NCBI RefSeq assembly: GCF_010183535.1
Contig: NC_071331.1
Location: forward strand, 4,588,001 to 4,652,000
DNA length: 64,000 nucleotides
Reading direction: 5' to 3'
From: Caenorhabditis remanei
Taxonomy: Eukaryota; Nematoda; Chromadorea; Rhabditida; Rhabditidae
The notes under the pieces were generated by a model. That model saw only the letters and a program-made list of their open reading frames with translations, was not told the DNA's origin and did no database searches. The translations under genes were made by a program, and so were the position numbers. Of the stretch, positions 1-12,883 are shown piece by piece (positions within the stretch are counted from its first letter, which is position 1; each line of letters starts with the position of its first letter).

Positions 1-182
1 GATTGTGCTACCCACAATCGCTCCTACCTTCAATTGTTATTTTACTATTAAAAGTTCAAAAAAAACTTGTTATTGAAAAAGCAGTCTACTGACCACCACG
101 CATCACGAAAAGGACTTTATTTCTAGTCTAATTTGAAGAACATATGGAAGCAGAGCCATTGTCAATCAATTTTTGCACCTTT

Positions 183-190
183 TGAAACAG
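183..190 (-). promoter_or_regulatory. piRNA (21U-RNA) core promoter motif
   Basis: Exact CTGTTTCA on the minus strand. No YRNT falls 38-41 nt downstream; the nearest is at 34 nt. It is duplicated at 32391. Confidence 0.45.
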
Positions 191-390
191 AATATTTTTA
201 GTTTTATGAACTGATTGAAAAAATGAGAAACAACGGATATCAATGTCCCTAAAGTAATGACAAAATGGGGACCGTCATAATTAAAAACAATTTGAATCAT
301 GTTATAATAAATAAACCAATGAAAAGTAGTAAATTCAAACCTAGCATATGATCTGAGTAGAAAGGAATTCCGCCTTCCGCCTTTCGTCTT

Positions 391-457
391 TTCAAAAACG
401 CTCAATACTGAATAAGACATTAATGATAGTAGGGATAAAAATAACACTTTGAAACAG
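391..457 (-). ncRNA. predicted type I 21U-RNA gene
   Basis: Exact CTGTTTCA core at 457-450. TATT places the predicted 5' U at 411, 39 nt past the core. The mature RNA would be 411-391. Duplicated at 32599-32665. Confidence 0.62.
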
Positions 458-1025
458 AAATAGCTGGAAAACCCTTTGAAACTGAAAAGCTACGTCCGAA
501 CAAAATGTTCTGTTGGAATCATGGAAAACGGCTTTTTAGAACATTTCTGAAATAACAATTTTATTGTTTCTATGCGGTCATTAACCAGTATTTGTCATCA
601 TTAGTTTACTATATTCTTTACAATATATGTGAGCTAGATCTTCATAGAAAATAAAAAATCTACAGTTTTTAATTGTGTTCAAGAAGAAAACCCGCATTAT
701 GACTTGTTTAAGATGTTCAAGAAAAAATTGATAACACTGTTTTAATTTCTCCTAATTTTTTATCCTCACCAATTTTTAAGATAATTGCATGGACACCATT
801 GACCTCAACAAAAATACATGGTATTAAAGAAAACGTGGCACAGTAATATATGTATCTCATCATGCTTGAAATTTTTTTTGAAACATAAACGTTCACAATG
901 AAATAACGGGTCGGTTATGTTTACTGTCTTTGAAGTTTATGTGTTTTAAAATTAATTTGGAAAATGTGATTGATATGAGAAGTATCATAAAACATGAAAC
1001 CAAATTTTGATTTCGAGAAACATTC

Positions 1026-1093
1026 CTGTTTCACACTGTCATTCTATATTGGTGGCTGGGAAAGATAAGCAATTTAAGCATAAATCAAAAAAA
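1026..1093 (+). ncRNA. predicted type I 21U-RNA gene
   Basis: Exact CTGTTTCA at 1026-1033. CAAT places the predicted 5' U at 1073 (40 nt). Paralogues with the same core and a CAAT start lie at 19960, 33234 and 37965. Confidence 0.68.
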
Positions 1094-1766
1094 AGAATTA
1101 TGCTCTTATCTTGTTTTACAAGAGCAGCATTAAAGCAAAATGGAACCATTTCAAAGTGCTAAGTTTTTTATATGGATTCACTTGAAATTTCTGATAAAAA
1201 AAATTAAAAATGGCAAAGAAAAATGAGAACATTCTCTTGGCAATACAGTTTCACGTGCGCGAGACAAGATTTTTCTTTGAATTATGGTACGCTTTTTTGA
1301 CCCCTTTGTTGTGAATGACTTCTTCGAGGCCGATTCTCAGATTTACCTCGAAAAAGAAAGAATTTTAATTTTTATAACCTCTTGTTTTTTTCTGATTGTT
1401 TTTATAAGAATAAACGTTGTTTTTCAAAAAATGGAGAAAAGGTGACACCAGAATTGCACAAGGAATGTCGTAGTTCAAAAGATGAAAAGTATGAAAATTG
1501 CAAAACAGTCTGCTTTTGAGTATCGTAACCAATCGATAATTTTTTCTTTCTTTCTAGTAAATAAGTTATAAATCGGACATCAAAATTATTACAGATGCAA
1601 TTACGAACTGATTGATCAATTTTTGAAAAGTGATGCTTTGCTTCTAAAACAGAAATTTTCCTAAGGTATCTTACTAGATAGCAGAGAAATTCAAATGAAC
1701 ATTTTTGTGAATTTCGAACTACAAATATCATTTTGTATTAGAAGAAACTATCAGAATGTTTCAATA

Positions 1767-1833
1767 TTGTGGGAAGAATCTTTGGCACTGAAGCAGAAGG
1801 ACATGCTGCAAAATAAAAATGTTACTGAAACAG
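1767..1833 (-). ncRNA. predicted type I 21U-RNA gene
   Basis: Exact core at 1833-1826 on the minus strand. CAGT places the predicted 5' U at 1787 (39 nt). Duplicated at 33975-34041. Confidence 0.65.
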
Positions 1834-2337
1834 AGAAAAATTCTCATTTGATACAAGTTATTAATTAAATATATTTTTCGCTTTCAAATTATTGTGGAGA
1901 AGGCAAAATAAGAGCGGTCGGAGACTATTGCCTAATCCGTTATTATCACGCAATCTAATATGAATAATGGCTATTTTTGTGTAAGATAAGCAATGCAACC
2001 GGAAATAACAGTACACATGTATACAATGACCCATTTATTACGCTCTCTATCGCGGAATCCCTTGATAAAGCACCAGAAAAAGGTAAAATAAGGTGAAAAT
2101 GATAAAGTTGACGGTATGACGAGCAGGTGACTGCGAGGAGTGCGTGCGGGTGTTGTCATTGATGGCGAAGGGTGAAAAGAGTGACAATGCACCCAAAAAA
2201 CCTTCGGAAAAGATGGAAATCCATTCAAAAGCACTCACATTGCACGCACGCACCTCCCCTGTCGTCTCACTCGCATATACGAAACTATTCGTGATGAACG
2301 AACATTCGAGAACATCTCTGCAGTGAGAGAGTGGAGA

Positions 2338-2541
2338 ATTAGAGAAGTGCAGGGGAGCGCGCTTGCATATTCATTTGCGAGGGCATTTAAATTGTAGTTA
2401 TTTGTTGATAATGATAAATAAGCCTGATAACAGGAAATAAAGGAGAATTATAATATAGTGAGTAGAAATGAGAGTATTACGAAGGTTCTGAAGGTCCTAG
2501 TTTTGTGGGCAAAACCTTAGGGGGCCTTCAGATGACCTTCA
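2338..2541 (-). mobile_element. Pao LTR remnant (3' LTR of the element at 2.5-9.6 kb)
   Basis: The block with CCTGATAACAGG, then a TAGTGAG/TTAGTGA-like stretch, then TCCTAGTTTTGTGGG-AAAACC resembles the solo LTRs ending at 18439, 35649 and 40016. Read on the minus strand it would start with TGAAGGTC at 2541, directly beyond the Pao integrase end, as expected for a 3' LTR. The other LTR end probably lies between 1897 and 2338. The 5' LTR partner was not found. Confidence 0.5.
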
Positions 2542-4668
2542 AGTTGGCAACTGAGAGTATTCTCTGGTAAAGTTGACAACACTCCGGGGGGGGAGGGGGC
2601 GACGGATTCTTAGCTTTTGCGCTAGCGTCAGAAATATGCACGTAGTTTATGGGCAAGCTCTTGGCTTTGCGAGAGAGGTATTCTCTGACGCGTCCCGTCG
2701 ACAACTCGGCAAAATTCTTAACTGCAGCTTTAGCTGATATCATCCTGTGTGGATCTTGATAGATGCTCTCGTCTTCTACTCCATTCCCGAGGAGTTTCAA
2801 AGTCCTCGTATTCTGGCTCACCAGGTTCTCCAATACTTTCGAGTTTATCGGTTATTGGGTTCAGTGGTAGATTTGATTCTGGTAAGTTGTACTCAGATTC
2901 AGCAATATTTGGCAAGTCATTTGTAGGGAATAGCTCGGGGGCGTATCTCATGTCGGGATCTTCGAGAATTGCGGGTGTTGGCAGCTCAAATGAGTGGTTG
3001 TCCTCTGCTTGATCAGCTTGCTTAACCGCCTGTGTAGATGGGTGGTTCAGTGGATGTAGTTCAAGCGGGATCAGCTGACAGACTGCACGTGAGTACAACT
3101 TGCCTTTCACCTTGACAATCGCTGAGCGAATTTGTCCATCTCTTTCAGATATTTCGACTTTAGTGATAATGCCTAGTGGCTATTTATGCCCTTTAACCAA
3201 CTTGGTAACAACGATGACCACCTGACCCACTTCCGGTTTGATGAGCGAACAACGCTTCTTTTTGTGCATGTTTTCTCTCAGATGGAGCAAGTATCCTGTC
3301 GACCATAATTAATTACCACATTCGTTCCGTAGCTGCTTCCATTTTATCTAGATGTGCTCGAACTGTTGCCTCAGTACTTCTTGGAGGTACATTAGGGTCT
3401 TCAGATTCAGCTGGAATTTCAGTTAGGACTCCTGGGTTTATGAAATCGAAGGGTCTCAGTGCGACCATGTCTCCTGGAGATCTGGCGTGTGGGATCAGAG
3501 GGCGGTTGTTGACCATTGATTGAGCTCTTGACACGACATATTGAAGCGAATAGTAGTCATACATTCGTGCCCCACACTCTTTGGTGATCTGGGTTTACAC
3601 GAGTTTTACCACTCTTTCGTAGATACCTCCTTGCCATGGAGCGAGAGGTGTGATGAACTTAAAGTTGATCAGTTCTCTGGCGAGGTACTCGACAAGTGAT
3701 TGACTATAATCTGCATTCTTAATGTCTTTGTTGAGGATCTCACTGTTCGACTTGACCGTGGATGCGTTGTCCGAATAGATACTCTTTGGCACTCCGACTT
3801 CTCCGAAGATCATTTTGAGTGTTTGGATGTATCTGTAGGCTGTTCCATCTGGGACAACCTTGAGGACTGCTCCGCGGGTGTTGAGACAGGAGTAGATAAG
3901 GACGTACGCTTTTTGGCTGATCTGCCATCGTCTCGGTACATGATTGGTCTTAGGTAGTCTAGTGCTACATTTGAGAACTGTGTATCTGGAGTAGTACGGC
4001 ATTTAGGGAGATTTTAGTGTATGGATAGTCGAAAGGAAAATTGTTCACTTTCTGACACTCGACACATTCTCTGATGATATTATTATTTTTTTTTTTTTTA
4101 GGATGCCTCCAAGTTTGGGAATCCAATACTTGGTCCGGATTGCGGATACTGTATACGTCTCTGGTAGATGACCATTTATTTCATGTGTCTCTCGAGCGAT
4201 TAGCTGAGCAAGCGGATGTCGATTGTGGATGAAGATGGGCTCGCTGGCTTCCTGTGGAAGTACTGGAGATTCAATTCTTCTGTGCACTCGACGTATTCCT
4301 TGTGTGTCAATTTTGAACTCAATGTCGGTTGGGTATTTGTAGTCAAGTGCTTCACAGTCATTACAATGCTCTGTGATTATGAGCAGTCGAGCTACCTTGG
4401 CTCTGTGGAGCGGGCAGTCTGATTTGGTGAACTGTTTCATCACTTGACTTTCCCATGACTTGTTTTTCAGTGGGATGCTGAATGAGCACAGAATCTGTAC
4501 GACTATTCTAGTCAATTTGGTTAGAGATTTGGTTGCGTAGAACGGAATGAACGATCCTTTCCGAGTGACTCTGATGTCAGTAGTCATCACTGTATCGGAT
4601 GGAGTCTGAGCTTCTTTGTTGGCCGCGGGTGTTGTTTTCTGAGAGAATCCAATGGAGAGCACATGCAC
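2542..4668 (-). pseudogene. BEL/Pao integrase region, decayed
   Basis: In minus-strand order, 4668-4045 carries the zinc-binding H2C2 part (HPLAQLIARETHEINGH and a following WIPK). 4002-3595 carries the integrase core, with YSDNAST for the second catalytic Asp and WQGGIYERVV for the catalytic Glu. 3564-3313 has NNRPLIP, typical of the Pao integrase tail. About 3240-3060 resembles the C-terminal Pao domain (RDGQIRSA, then LIPLE). The parts lie in different frames, and an in-frame TAG interrupts the tail near 3180. A run of T at 4086-4099 breaks the frame after the H2C2 part. The assignment to Pao is firm; the copy is clearly inactive. Confidence 0.85.
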
Positions 4669-6340
4669 TGTCTGTGAACAGTTTGATGGACGAGATTTTT
4701 ACACGGAGCTCTGCGATAATTGCACAGGCTAGATTGGGCGCACATTGACAGGCAAGAAGCTCGAGTTTCGGAATTGTCCAATTCTCGTTCTTTGACGGTC
4801 GGATTTTGTTCTTACTGGCGAGTAATGTTGCACTTGGTGGTCTCCCATCCACGATGTTGTAGGCGTAACAGACTGAAGCGTAGTTGTCATGCGAGGCGTC
4901 ACTAAACGTAGGCAGGTGTTTTCAGAATGTCCCTATTCTGTCGTAAGCTGTTTAGGTACGCTAATCGCTCTGTCTACGTAGTAGTTACATGAAGCTCTAC
5001 ATTCACGGAGTAGCTCTTTTGGGATGGAATCCTTCCAATTCATGCTATTATTCCAGATACGTTGCAGTAACCGTTTAAAGGTACTAGGCTTGGTGTCACT
5101 AGACCTAACGGTCGAACGTCTCCGCCGTTTTGGACGCAACATCTCTTTTAGTTGAATGATCAATATTCAGCTGGGCTATTTTTACGGATAGTCTATCCTT
5201 AATCGAATTCCACGCATATCCGAGCAGCTTGATAGTGGACTGTTGAGCTCTATCTTCTGGTGATAGTGACTGCATGGTCTCCGGATGATTTACAATAAAC
5301 TCTCAAGTTCATTCCCATGTTCTGGAAAATTTCTTTTGAGTCTTTGATTATTGCGGAGATTGCTGATTCGTCATTCACTCAGAACAGGCAGTTGTCAACG
5401 TTAATGTTGTTCTTGATCTCTTTGTTGAGATCGTGCGGATTGTTGTTCAGATGATGGGTGATATATGCTGCAAGTTGGAAGGGGCTGCTAGCGACTCCGA
5501 AGGGAATACGTGTGAATCGATATACTTGGATATTGTCGGCTGTTGCGGGTGCTGTTACGTCTTTCAGCCAAAGCAACATAGTCACATTACGAAATTCAGG
5601 TTGAAGTCTGGCTTGATGGAACGCCGTTTTGATGACAGCTACCACGATGATTGGTGGAGCTTCAGTCTGACTAGAATTCCGAAAAATAGGAGTGATCATG
5701 TTAGTCCCGGCGTATAAGCATTCATTCAATGAGAGTTCGCCGGCAGCGTGGCTGGAGGCGTCCAAGACAATGCGTAGCTTGGTTGTCATTGAATCTTCTT
5801 TTACTACGCAACGATGCGGGATGTTGTACTTTGGACCTTTGACTGTCAGCATCTCCGGTGTAACCTTCTCAATATAGCCAGCGATTTCTTGATCGATGAT
5901 AATCTTCGCGTACTTTTCGAGAAGATCTTTGCCTCTCTTCAAAGTCACAAGAAGACTTACTAATCTTTTGAACGCTACTGCATAATTGTCAGCTAGACGT
6001 ATTTGGTTGCCATTGTAGGGAAGTGCTACTTCCAGTTGTCCGTCTTTGTTGAACTTGACGGTTTTGTTGAATTCAACAAGTAGATCGAGAGTGGTCCTCT
6101 TGAGATCATCGGATACAGTTATGTTCTCGATTCCCAGATTCTCAACTCTGCTCATTTGGGCAATAAGATACGTTAGCTTGGTCATGGCGTCTTCAGGTTC
6201 ACAGCAGTTCAGAATTGTGTTGGCCATGTTGAATGTTGATTGATACTCGTCAGATTGCGGCGGATGTTGTCCGGGAGACCATAGGTCTGTCCTCGGTACA
6301 GAATGGATCAAAATTCCGAGCTGAGTTTGCTCCAGAGCTC
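4577..6340 (-). pseudogene. BEL/Pao reverse transcriptase and RNase H, decayed
   Basis: The longest piece (6509-5379) contains the RT landmarks: RIVLDASSHAAG, AFHQARL, YRFTRIPFGVASSPFQ and NINVDNCLF. In Pao relatives the A motif usually has Asp before the AFHQ block; here it reads VAVIKTAFHQ. The tyrosine usual in the YVD motif is Asn. 5163-4933 holds the linker piece (IWNNSMNWKDSIP). 4852-4577 holds the RNase H-like part (IPKLELLACQ, FTDSACALHWIL). Frameshifts and stops separate the three pieces. Confidence 0.85.
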
Positions 6341-6700
6341 TTCCGGATGGAAGCATGTGTTCGCGGTACTGTCGTTGAGCTGAGATCCAGGATAACAGGT
6401 GGTTTCCCAGAATCATGTCAATCTTTCGACCGTTGTATTTTGCACTGGTTCTGACTCGTTGAGTATCAATTCTATGGCTTTTATATACTGTGAATCTTCT
6501 GAAGAACACTTTGGAGCAGCGAACTTCGTATTTGGAAGTATTGGGGTACCTACGATCATAGAAGAAGGTAGATTTTCGGTACCATACAGGGATACTTGTA
6601 AGGCATAAATCTTCGTTCTTGTCAATGGTGGAACAGAGTCCTTAAACTGTAAGTTGTGTTTGTTTCAAGAGTAGGATTGACTGCGCTTTGGATGTGGCCT
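6290..6700 (-). pseudogene. Pao retropepsin-like region
   Basis: Two overlapping frames (6625-6413 and the start of 6509-5379) carry pieces such as IVGTPILPNTKF and IDMILGNHLLSWI, like the aspartic protease domain that precedes RT in Pao elements. The frame is broken between them. The region joins the RT piece without a gap. Confidence 0.6.
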
Positions 6701-7028
6701 CAAGAATGAGGGATAACGATGCGCCCGAACCCGCCAGAGCCAGCAGATGTTGTCCATCTGAGGCCTCTAGACATGGGAACGTTAGGTGGCTGTTGTCACT
6801 ATCAGCAATCGCTGTAGTCACCTAAAGCGGTGGATATCTTGCCAAATATTTGGTAAACAGCAACGTGTCCAATTCATTGGGATCTTTGCCCTCTGACCAG
6901 TCGACAGAAACGAGATTTCACGATACATAATAGTAGTTGGACCAGCAACAAGGCACTTGGTTGTTGGGATTTTGAAGGGAATTGCTGTACTCTCACCACG
7001 GTGTGTGGAAACGTCCGATGAATCAATT

Positions 7029-9640
7029 TCAGATTAACGCCTTCAGTTCCTGGGGCATAATAGCCTTCCAGTCAGGCGTTGGTGGCAGGATCTGTGTATT
7101 CATGTGGATGTTGTGATGTAACGTAAACTGGATCCATTCTCCCGGCGTTTGCGGTCTTGTAGCTTTGTTGACCTGCGGATGCTGTCCGACTCTGATTGGA
7201 ATTCGTATAGTGTACAGCAGCGTATGACTCTGGCAGTTCATTCATTGGAGGCTGATTCATCTGGCTAGTGAATGTATGCTCGATAGTCATGACTTCGATT
7301 TCACTGCTGATGAGATCGAGGATTTGATCGTGAGTGATGTTGTCCTCCCCGATCTCCACCGTCTATCTGGCTAGACTTTTCTTGAAGTCTGCTGGGAGTT
7401 TTGCTCCAATGGCTCCGCTGACCATGTGAGCGGTTGCTGGAACGCCTTTGTCTTTTAGCTGTTGAAGAATTCCGGCTATTTTCACGACGTCCAAACGCAT
7501 TGCTTCTGGGTCTGTTTGATGGAACGGCATTTTTTTGCAGCTTCGAAATGAGGCTGTGCCTGTTGTTTACCTTTCCACAGACCTTCTTCAATGAGCAGAA
7601 TGTTGTCATGATAGCGATGTGTGAGTCTTTAGCAAGCGAGATGCAATTCTTTGCTGGACCAGTAATATGATTCAGAAGAATGGCATACTTCGCCTCCGCG
7701 TTGAAGTTATTGTTCGATAAACGAACTTTGGATATACGTGTTCGAAGAAGTCCAAATTCGTTGTACCATCGAATTTCGGCAAGTATTTCAGCATAAAGTC
7801 CGCTGGTACCCCGGTGATTTGTGGTCCAGCAGCTGAGATCTCAGTGGTGTTCTGTTGCTGTTGTCTCTTGCTTCTTTCTGAGATGATAGATTCGGCTCTT
7901 CCTTGGAAACGGGCATCCATTCGCTGCTCCAGTTCATGAATCATGATGATATTATGATGCACGATCTGCTTTTGATTCTCAGCAACCGAATGTATCGCTT
8001 GCATGATATCTTGCATGTTTGGAGTATTATTAGCGATTGGTGTCTCGTTATGTTGTGGCACAACTAGAGGGCTTCTGAAGGGTACTGGTGTGCTCAAGAT
8101 TGGTGTTTCAATGTGTTTTTCAACATTAGTAATGACTGAGGCTCGTGTGCCCGCAGACGTCGAAACCATTTGCATCGTGGCTTGGGCTCTTGTTGCCATA
8201 GTGGCTGGAGCCGTGGCTACATTATTATTCGGAGTCGACGCTGCTATTGGCGATGGTTGAGCAGTGATATGTTGTGGTCTAGCTGCGTGGAGAGCAAGCG
8301 CCTGATTCGGCATTGGTGAATGTTCAACATGTGGTTGAGCCAATGTCATAATATCTTGCGGCTGTTGTGCAAGCTCATTCTGCAGAGAGTAGACCCGATC
8401 AATGTTTTCAGTCTCTTGAGCAGTTCTCCTTCTGACGTCCTCTTCGTGGGCTCGACGATGTTTGTCTGCATTGATCCTTTAGGATACGGTTCTCTTCTTG
8501 GAGTCTCAAGTTCATGAACTTGTGAGCGTTGGCCAGCTGGTCAAACGCTTCGTAGTCGTAGTCCATTCGAGAGATGTTTCGTGCTGCGGATTATGTGATT
8601 GGTCCGGAGCTAGATTGAGACTCAGTGCGGATAGCGGCTGGTTGTTCTACAGTTGTGGACTGCATGTTGTTCTGGCGGACGTTGTCCGAAATGCCGCTAC
8701 CGACTTCGTTAGCTTCTACCAATCTGTCATCTTCCTGGGCACCCGTTCCATAAGGATCGAATTCAGTTGGGCGACAACCACAAGATGCCAGGACATACTC
8801 CAAATTGCTGACGCCGTTGTTGAGGTCAAGTAAGACTTCGTTGGCACCACTGTCATGGAGAGCGTCCGTGACTTCCTTGAGGAATGCGTCTTAATCCTTC
8901 GATGCTTGCATCTCGGGTTTATTGCTTTATCTCTCTGTAAAGTCGCTAAGCTCATTGATCTTTTGGATGGCAGTCTTCATATTGAAGGCTAGTTTATCCG
9001 TGAGTTCGAGCATTTCATCGCCAATACTTTTGAGATTTTTGTTTTCGGGAACAGCGAAGAACCACGTCGCCGCTGAAGCTTCAATGAGCTCCTTGGCTTC
9101 GTTGATGTCCCTCGTGGTAACCTTTCTTGGAAGGACCTACAAACGACTGCATAAACGCCGTCGGTTGAGATCGAGATTGAGCTGTTGTTGGCTCGTGTAT
9201 GTGGCACTTCGAATGCCGAAAGAACGGAGAGCTCTTTGCGGCTTCTTGGCAGCGAGTTTGAAGAGCGGCTAATACGGCTAGACATCCTGATGAGGCGCGC
9301 TTGTCGATGACGATGTAAATCCAGTTAACTGCAAACGGTTCGTTGTCTATCTTGAAGTTGTTTACGCGAACAGCTGCGGTAGAATCTGGAGCCGTGAGAT
9401 GATGACTAGCTGGGATCTTGTGATAACCAGCTCCTCATATGAACACATTTGTGTTGAATGATGTTTGTATGTGTTGATGTTGTGAAGTATTTCCAGACAG
9501 CGGTGAAACTGTTGGATGTTTGTATATTGCACAAGCAGTGCAGCATACTGAATGACTGGGGTGGGATTGAGACTCTACAGTACCCGAGAGCTGCGCAACT
9601 CTTGGTGGAAAGTCACCGCGCACCCGTCCAATTCCAGTAA
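7029..9640 (-). pseudogene. Pao gag region, decayed
   Basis: Several minus-strand frames together look like a Pao gag. 8349-7672 is rich in Pro, Ala, Thr and Gln and ends with LPKFDGT-NLDFFEH, like the gag domain of Pao elements. 7670-7301 continues in another frame, including a run reading YAILLNHITGPAKN. 9285-8591 consists of short frames with many stops. No intact gag ORF remains. The N-terminal boundary near 9640 is a guess based on where coding-like composition fades. Confidence 0.6.
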
Positions 9641-11235
9641 AATGTCGGAATCATCTGGGCAACATAGCTTCATAGGACCCGCCCATTCCGGCTCCGACTG
9701 ACTGTCGAAGCGTCGAGCATTGGAACCGTAGGTTCGCGAATGCTAGGGTGCCTACTTATAGTGGTTTCCTCAGTCTCCTTTCAGAAACTGATACTGACGA
9801 CGAGCAGCTCTTACAATCACCGGATTCAGCGCGACCGAAGGTCCGCAATATATGCTCCTCATGCAGTGGCTGTTCAAGTAAAACCAGTATTCCAGGTAAT
9901 ATGTTACATACTCGGTCCAGTTAGGCATATCGATTCTATTAGAAATAAGTTTAGCAGTCAGCGCTGTGGCGCAAAGTTATGTCTTTATTAGATGTTTTGT
10001 ATGTTACGCTAACTAGATCAGTGGTTTTATCGTGTTAGTGTCACGGTCACCCTGTCTATGTTTCACGCACGATATTGTAACTTTTTGCTGCGTATTCTTA
10101 TAACTAACTTCATCGATATCAATCAATACAGATTTGCTGCAAGAACATGATAAAAACAGCCGTCCAGACGGCGTCTTGTCTGCGTTATATCTCTTTGTAG
10201 TGCGATATTTCTTTGTGAATTCGTTGTTCAAATTCCTCGGGTACCAGCCAAGGATTTGATGTTCGAAATCTCGCTACCAACGTCATTACTCATGTAGGCC
10301 TCTGCGTATCAGCTGATCAGACTGATACAGACAACCTTCTTTCCGCTACAATCTGTAACTGCCACTTATAGACCTTATTCAGTCAACAAAGTCACGTGCA
10401 TTGGCTTAATGAGTATTCTGTTGGGTCCTCCGGAGCTGGTGACTCCTTCGGATACTACAATGTCCTGGATACTACTCAGCTTTGACTACCGTCAGCGCTA
10501 TAGTTTATGTATTCTAGTAACATCTCTATATTTCAATTATAGCCGAAGCTATAACCTAACTTTCGGAATAACAATCCCAAATGGGCGAAGTTTCCCTGAA
10601 CCTAGCCGAAGCTTGTGGTCACGTGGGGGATACCTCTATTGAAGTTGGTGAGTTCAATGCAATCGCACCTTACTCGAGATGTTTGACTTCCGGCTCTAAA
10701 TTGAATTTCACTTCATATGAACCGTCCGTCTGTGTTGCAACTGACTGATGTTATAAAACAGATGTTTTGTCGAGCAGAAGCGGATGGAGTTTGCCACAGA
10801 GCATGTGATGTTTTGATCGTAGAACGTGTACTCGTTGTGGACTTTTGATGATGTCTGCTTCACGAGCAGTCTTGTTGGTGCCTATACAGGTCTTCTGAAG
10901 TTTGACGTTGGCCAAGAGACAAGCGTCTGTATTGTGGATGATGTGTCATCATTTAATGTGCAAATATGTTTTGCGGATTCGTGAAAATTTATTTGGGTTT
11001 GTCATTCCCGTGATTCTGATACTCTTTGAGTAATCAGTGTGTACCTATATGGTGTTGTTGTAGCTAAAATGTGTTGCTGAAAGTTTGTGTTCGAAAGAGC
11101 ACCTCTTGTTGCGTAAATCATCATCTCATCCTCTCAGAATGTTCCGTGATTCCACCTGAAACAGATGTATCCGGCAGTGTATTCTCTTCATGAATCTCAA
11201 AGAAACTCTGGAAGTTGTACGAGATAACAGTTTAA
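9641..11235. other. no gene recognised
   Basis: About 1.6 kb with no ORF that resembles a known protein, no CTGTTTCA core and no clear inverted or direct repeat. It may hold the lost 5' end of the Pao element and the downstream flank of the gene ending at 11415. Confidence 0.5.
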
Positions 11236-11239
11236 TATC

Positions 11240-11245
11240 TTTATT
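11240..11245 (-). terminator. poly(A) signal AATAAA
   Basis: AATAAA on the minus strand, 170 bp past the stop codon at 11415. It is the likely 3' end signal of the upstream spliced gene. Confidence 0.5.
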
Positions 11246-11414
11246 CAAATGAGCATTCGCTCTGAAAGAAACACAACAATTATGCCCATATAGTGGAGCA
11301 ATCATAACACTTCTACAAGGAGAACAGTGGTAACCAAAAAATAGATAAACAAGAATTAACAATTCAGCGGAATCTGAGCCCATAGTGCGGATGGTGACGA
11401 CTTCTGTGACTGGA

Positions 11415-12614
11415 TCAATGTCCAGATCTCGAAGGACCAGCTCCTGCAATTGGATGCGACTGAAAAATCAATAATTGTTCACTATCAGGTTGTAATTATG
11501 TTTTACCTTGAGTAGTGCAGATTTTGGCTTGTGAGGTGGCGGGTGTTGTCTCAATCCACTGGCCTTTTGCAGTTTCCAAGTACAGAACACGATGTTGTGG
11601 TTCGCAGCCTTTGGATCATCAACTATGTGGATGCAGTTGCGGCACAATGTGTCGACCTTCTTGCAATCTTGATGAATTCCGCGATCGTTTTCCGGAAACT
11701 TCTCCAAACACTGCAAGCAGATGTTGTGACGGAGAGCTATTTGGATTCTGTCGATCGATGTTGGGAAACTATGGCATTGGTCAGTGTTGTGATTCGGCTC
11801 AACACACAATGTGCAGCTTCGCTGAAAAATTAACAGCATTAGCTCTCTTTCAAATGAATCAAAAGATAACTCACGTTGACTTTTGCGGATGTCGTCCCTG
11901 GAATCGCATTTTTTGCGTTGTCCAGTTTGTATGGATTGGCGTGAGTGACTGTGGGTGCAGAGGCCGATAAGATAACTTCAATGCGGTTGTTGGTCGTTGT
12001 GAGAGAGCTCAGTAATTTGCGAATCTCTTGTACGTAGCCAACTACTCTGTCCATGTCTCTTAGCCAGGATTGCTGGCGCTCGGCTTGGATGATAGCAGTG
12101 AGTAAGTCACGGAGCTTCTTAAGCAGGTCCGTTTGGCTGTTGTATGCTAACACGAGTTCACTGTTGGTTTTCTCGATGCAGCTCAGCTTCTCCGTTACTT
12201 GATCAGCGAATCGGATCCATTCCAGAGTCACTTCATCCACAGACTTGAACGTGCACAGTTTGTTTTTTACAGTCTCGATGGTTTCACGCAGATCCTTGTC
12301 TTCTGAAAGACGGGACGTTAAAGGTTTAGGCTTTTACTGCTATTTGATTTACCCTGACTCGCATAATTCGCGGCGGTTGTTGTTTTCACTGCTTTGAAGG
12401 CTGGATAGATGACCTTCGCTTCTTCCGATGCTTCGATTTCTGCGGATGTAGCCGGTGGCACGTTCTCGTCGCCCCCTTCCATATGTCCTGAATGAGTGGA
12501 CCAGCGCGAGGGACGCGTGAATTGTGCGGATGTTGGTGTCGCGCAGATAGCAACTTCGGAAGCCTTGGTGTCTTCTTTATTGAATTTCAGTTCGTGCGGT
12601 CCGATGTCATTCAT
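11415..12614 (-). CDS. spliced gag-derived zinc-finger protein (second gene of an operon-like pair)
   Basis: Four exons fit one frame: 12614-12353, 12302-11875, 11821-11507 and 11459-11415 (349 aa), with introns of 48-53 bp, GT donors and TTTCAG acceptors. The ATG follows a TTACAG acceptor directly, which suggests trans-splicing. Residues 1-87 are low complexity. About 88-200 is helical and coiled-coil-like (NSELVLAYNSQTDLLKKLRD). Exon 3 has a Cys/His region: CTLCVEPNHNTDQC (C-x2-C-x4-H-x4-C), then CLQC, later CRNC and HNIVFC. This is the pattern of the zinc region after gag in Pao elements, but no protease or RT follows in frame. It could be a domesticated gag or a spliced remnant of a second Pao copy. 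Its upstream neighbour ends about 100 bp before its start. Exon boundaries are seen in the sequence; function is unknown. Confidence 0.6.
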
Positions 12615-12726
12615 CTGTAATACATATTACAGTGAGACATGGAGACCACACTGAGAAATAACAACAAGTCGTGATGTACGAGAAAAATCAATATCTGTAG
12701 AGAAAATGAATGTATTCTCATTTATT
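12615..12726 (-). promoter_or_regulatory. intercistronic region: poly(A) signal then trans-splice acceptor
   Basis: AATAAA (12726-12721) follows the first gene, and TTACAG with ATG directly after it opens the second. Spacing of about 100 nt between a 3' end and the next trans-splice site is typical of nematode operons, where SL2 is used. No U-rich element was checked in detail. Confidence 0.5.
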
Positions 12727-12883
12727 ACACGATAAGGATTAACAGAAGGTAAAGACAGTGGTTAAACAATTAGGGATGTTAGCAGCTCCTAGGCTTTTCA
12801 GCGGTTGTCGCTCTCTTCCTTTTCCGAGTGTTGTGCGGATGGTGTCCTTGTCGTGTTTCGTCCCATTCCCCTTGTCTTCCGTT

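Larger units (their letters stand above)
1..1896. repeat. segmental duplication, copy A left part
   Basis: This stretch recurs at 32209-34104 (offset 32208). I saw only three substitutions by eye, near 59, 1379 and 1624. It carries four exact CTGTTTCA piRNA cores and no believable protein gene; the small ORFs in it are duplicated with the DNA and resemble nothing known. At 1896 copy A runs into a 14.4-kb segment, whereas copy B continues directly into the equivalent of 16317. Confidence 0.93.

Noticed and set aside
166..447. Open frame of 93 codons on the minus strand, repeated at 32374
   Set aside because: It recurs only because the DNA is duplicated, has no known domain and overlaps two piRNA motifs.
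4432..4439. Exact CTGTTTCA with TGCT at 40 nt inside the Pao integrase remnant
   Set aside because: It is a single copy in 14 kb of GC-richer coding-like DNA, about what chance allows, so I did not call it a piRNA gene.
8003..8260. 85-codon plus-strand hydrophobic frame
   Set aside because: It is antisense to the Pro/Ala/Thr-rich gag frame, whose codon pattern gives a false membrane-like reading.
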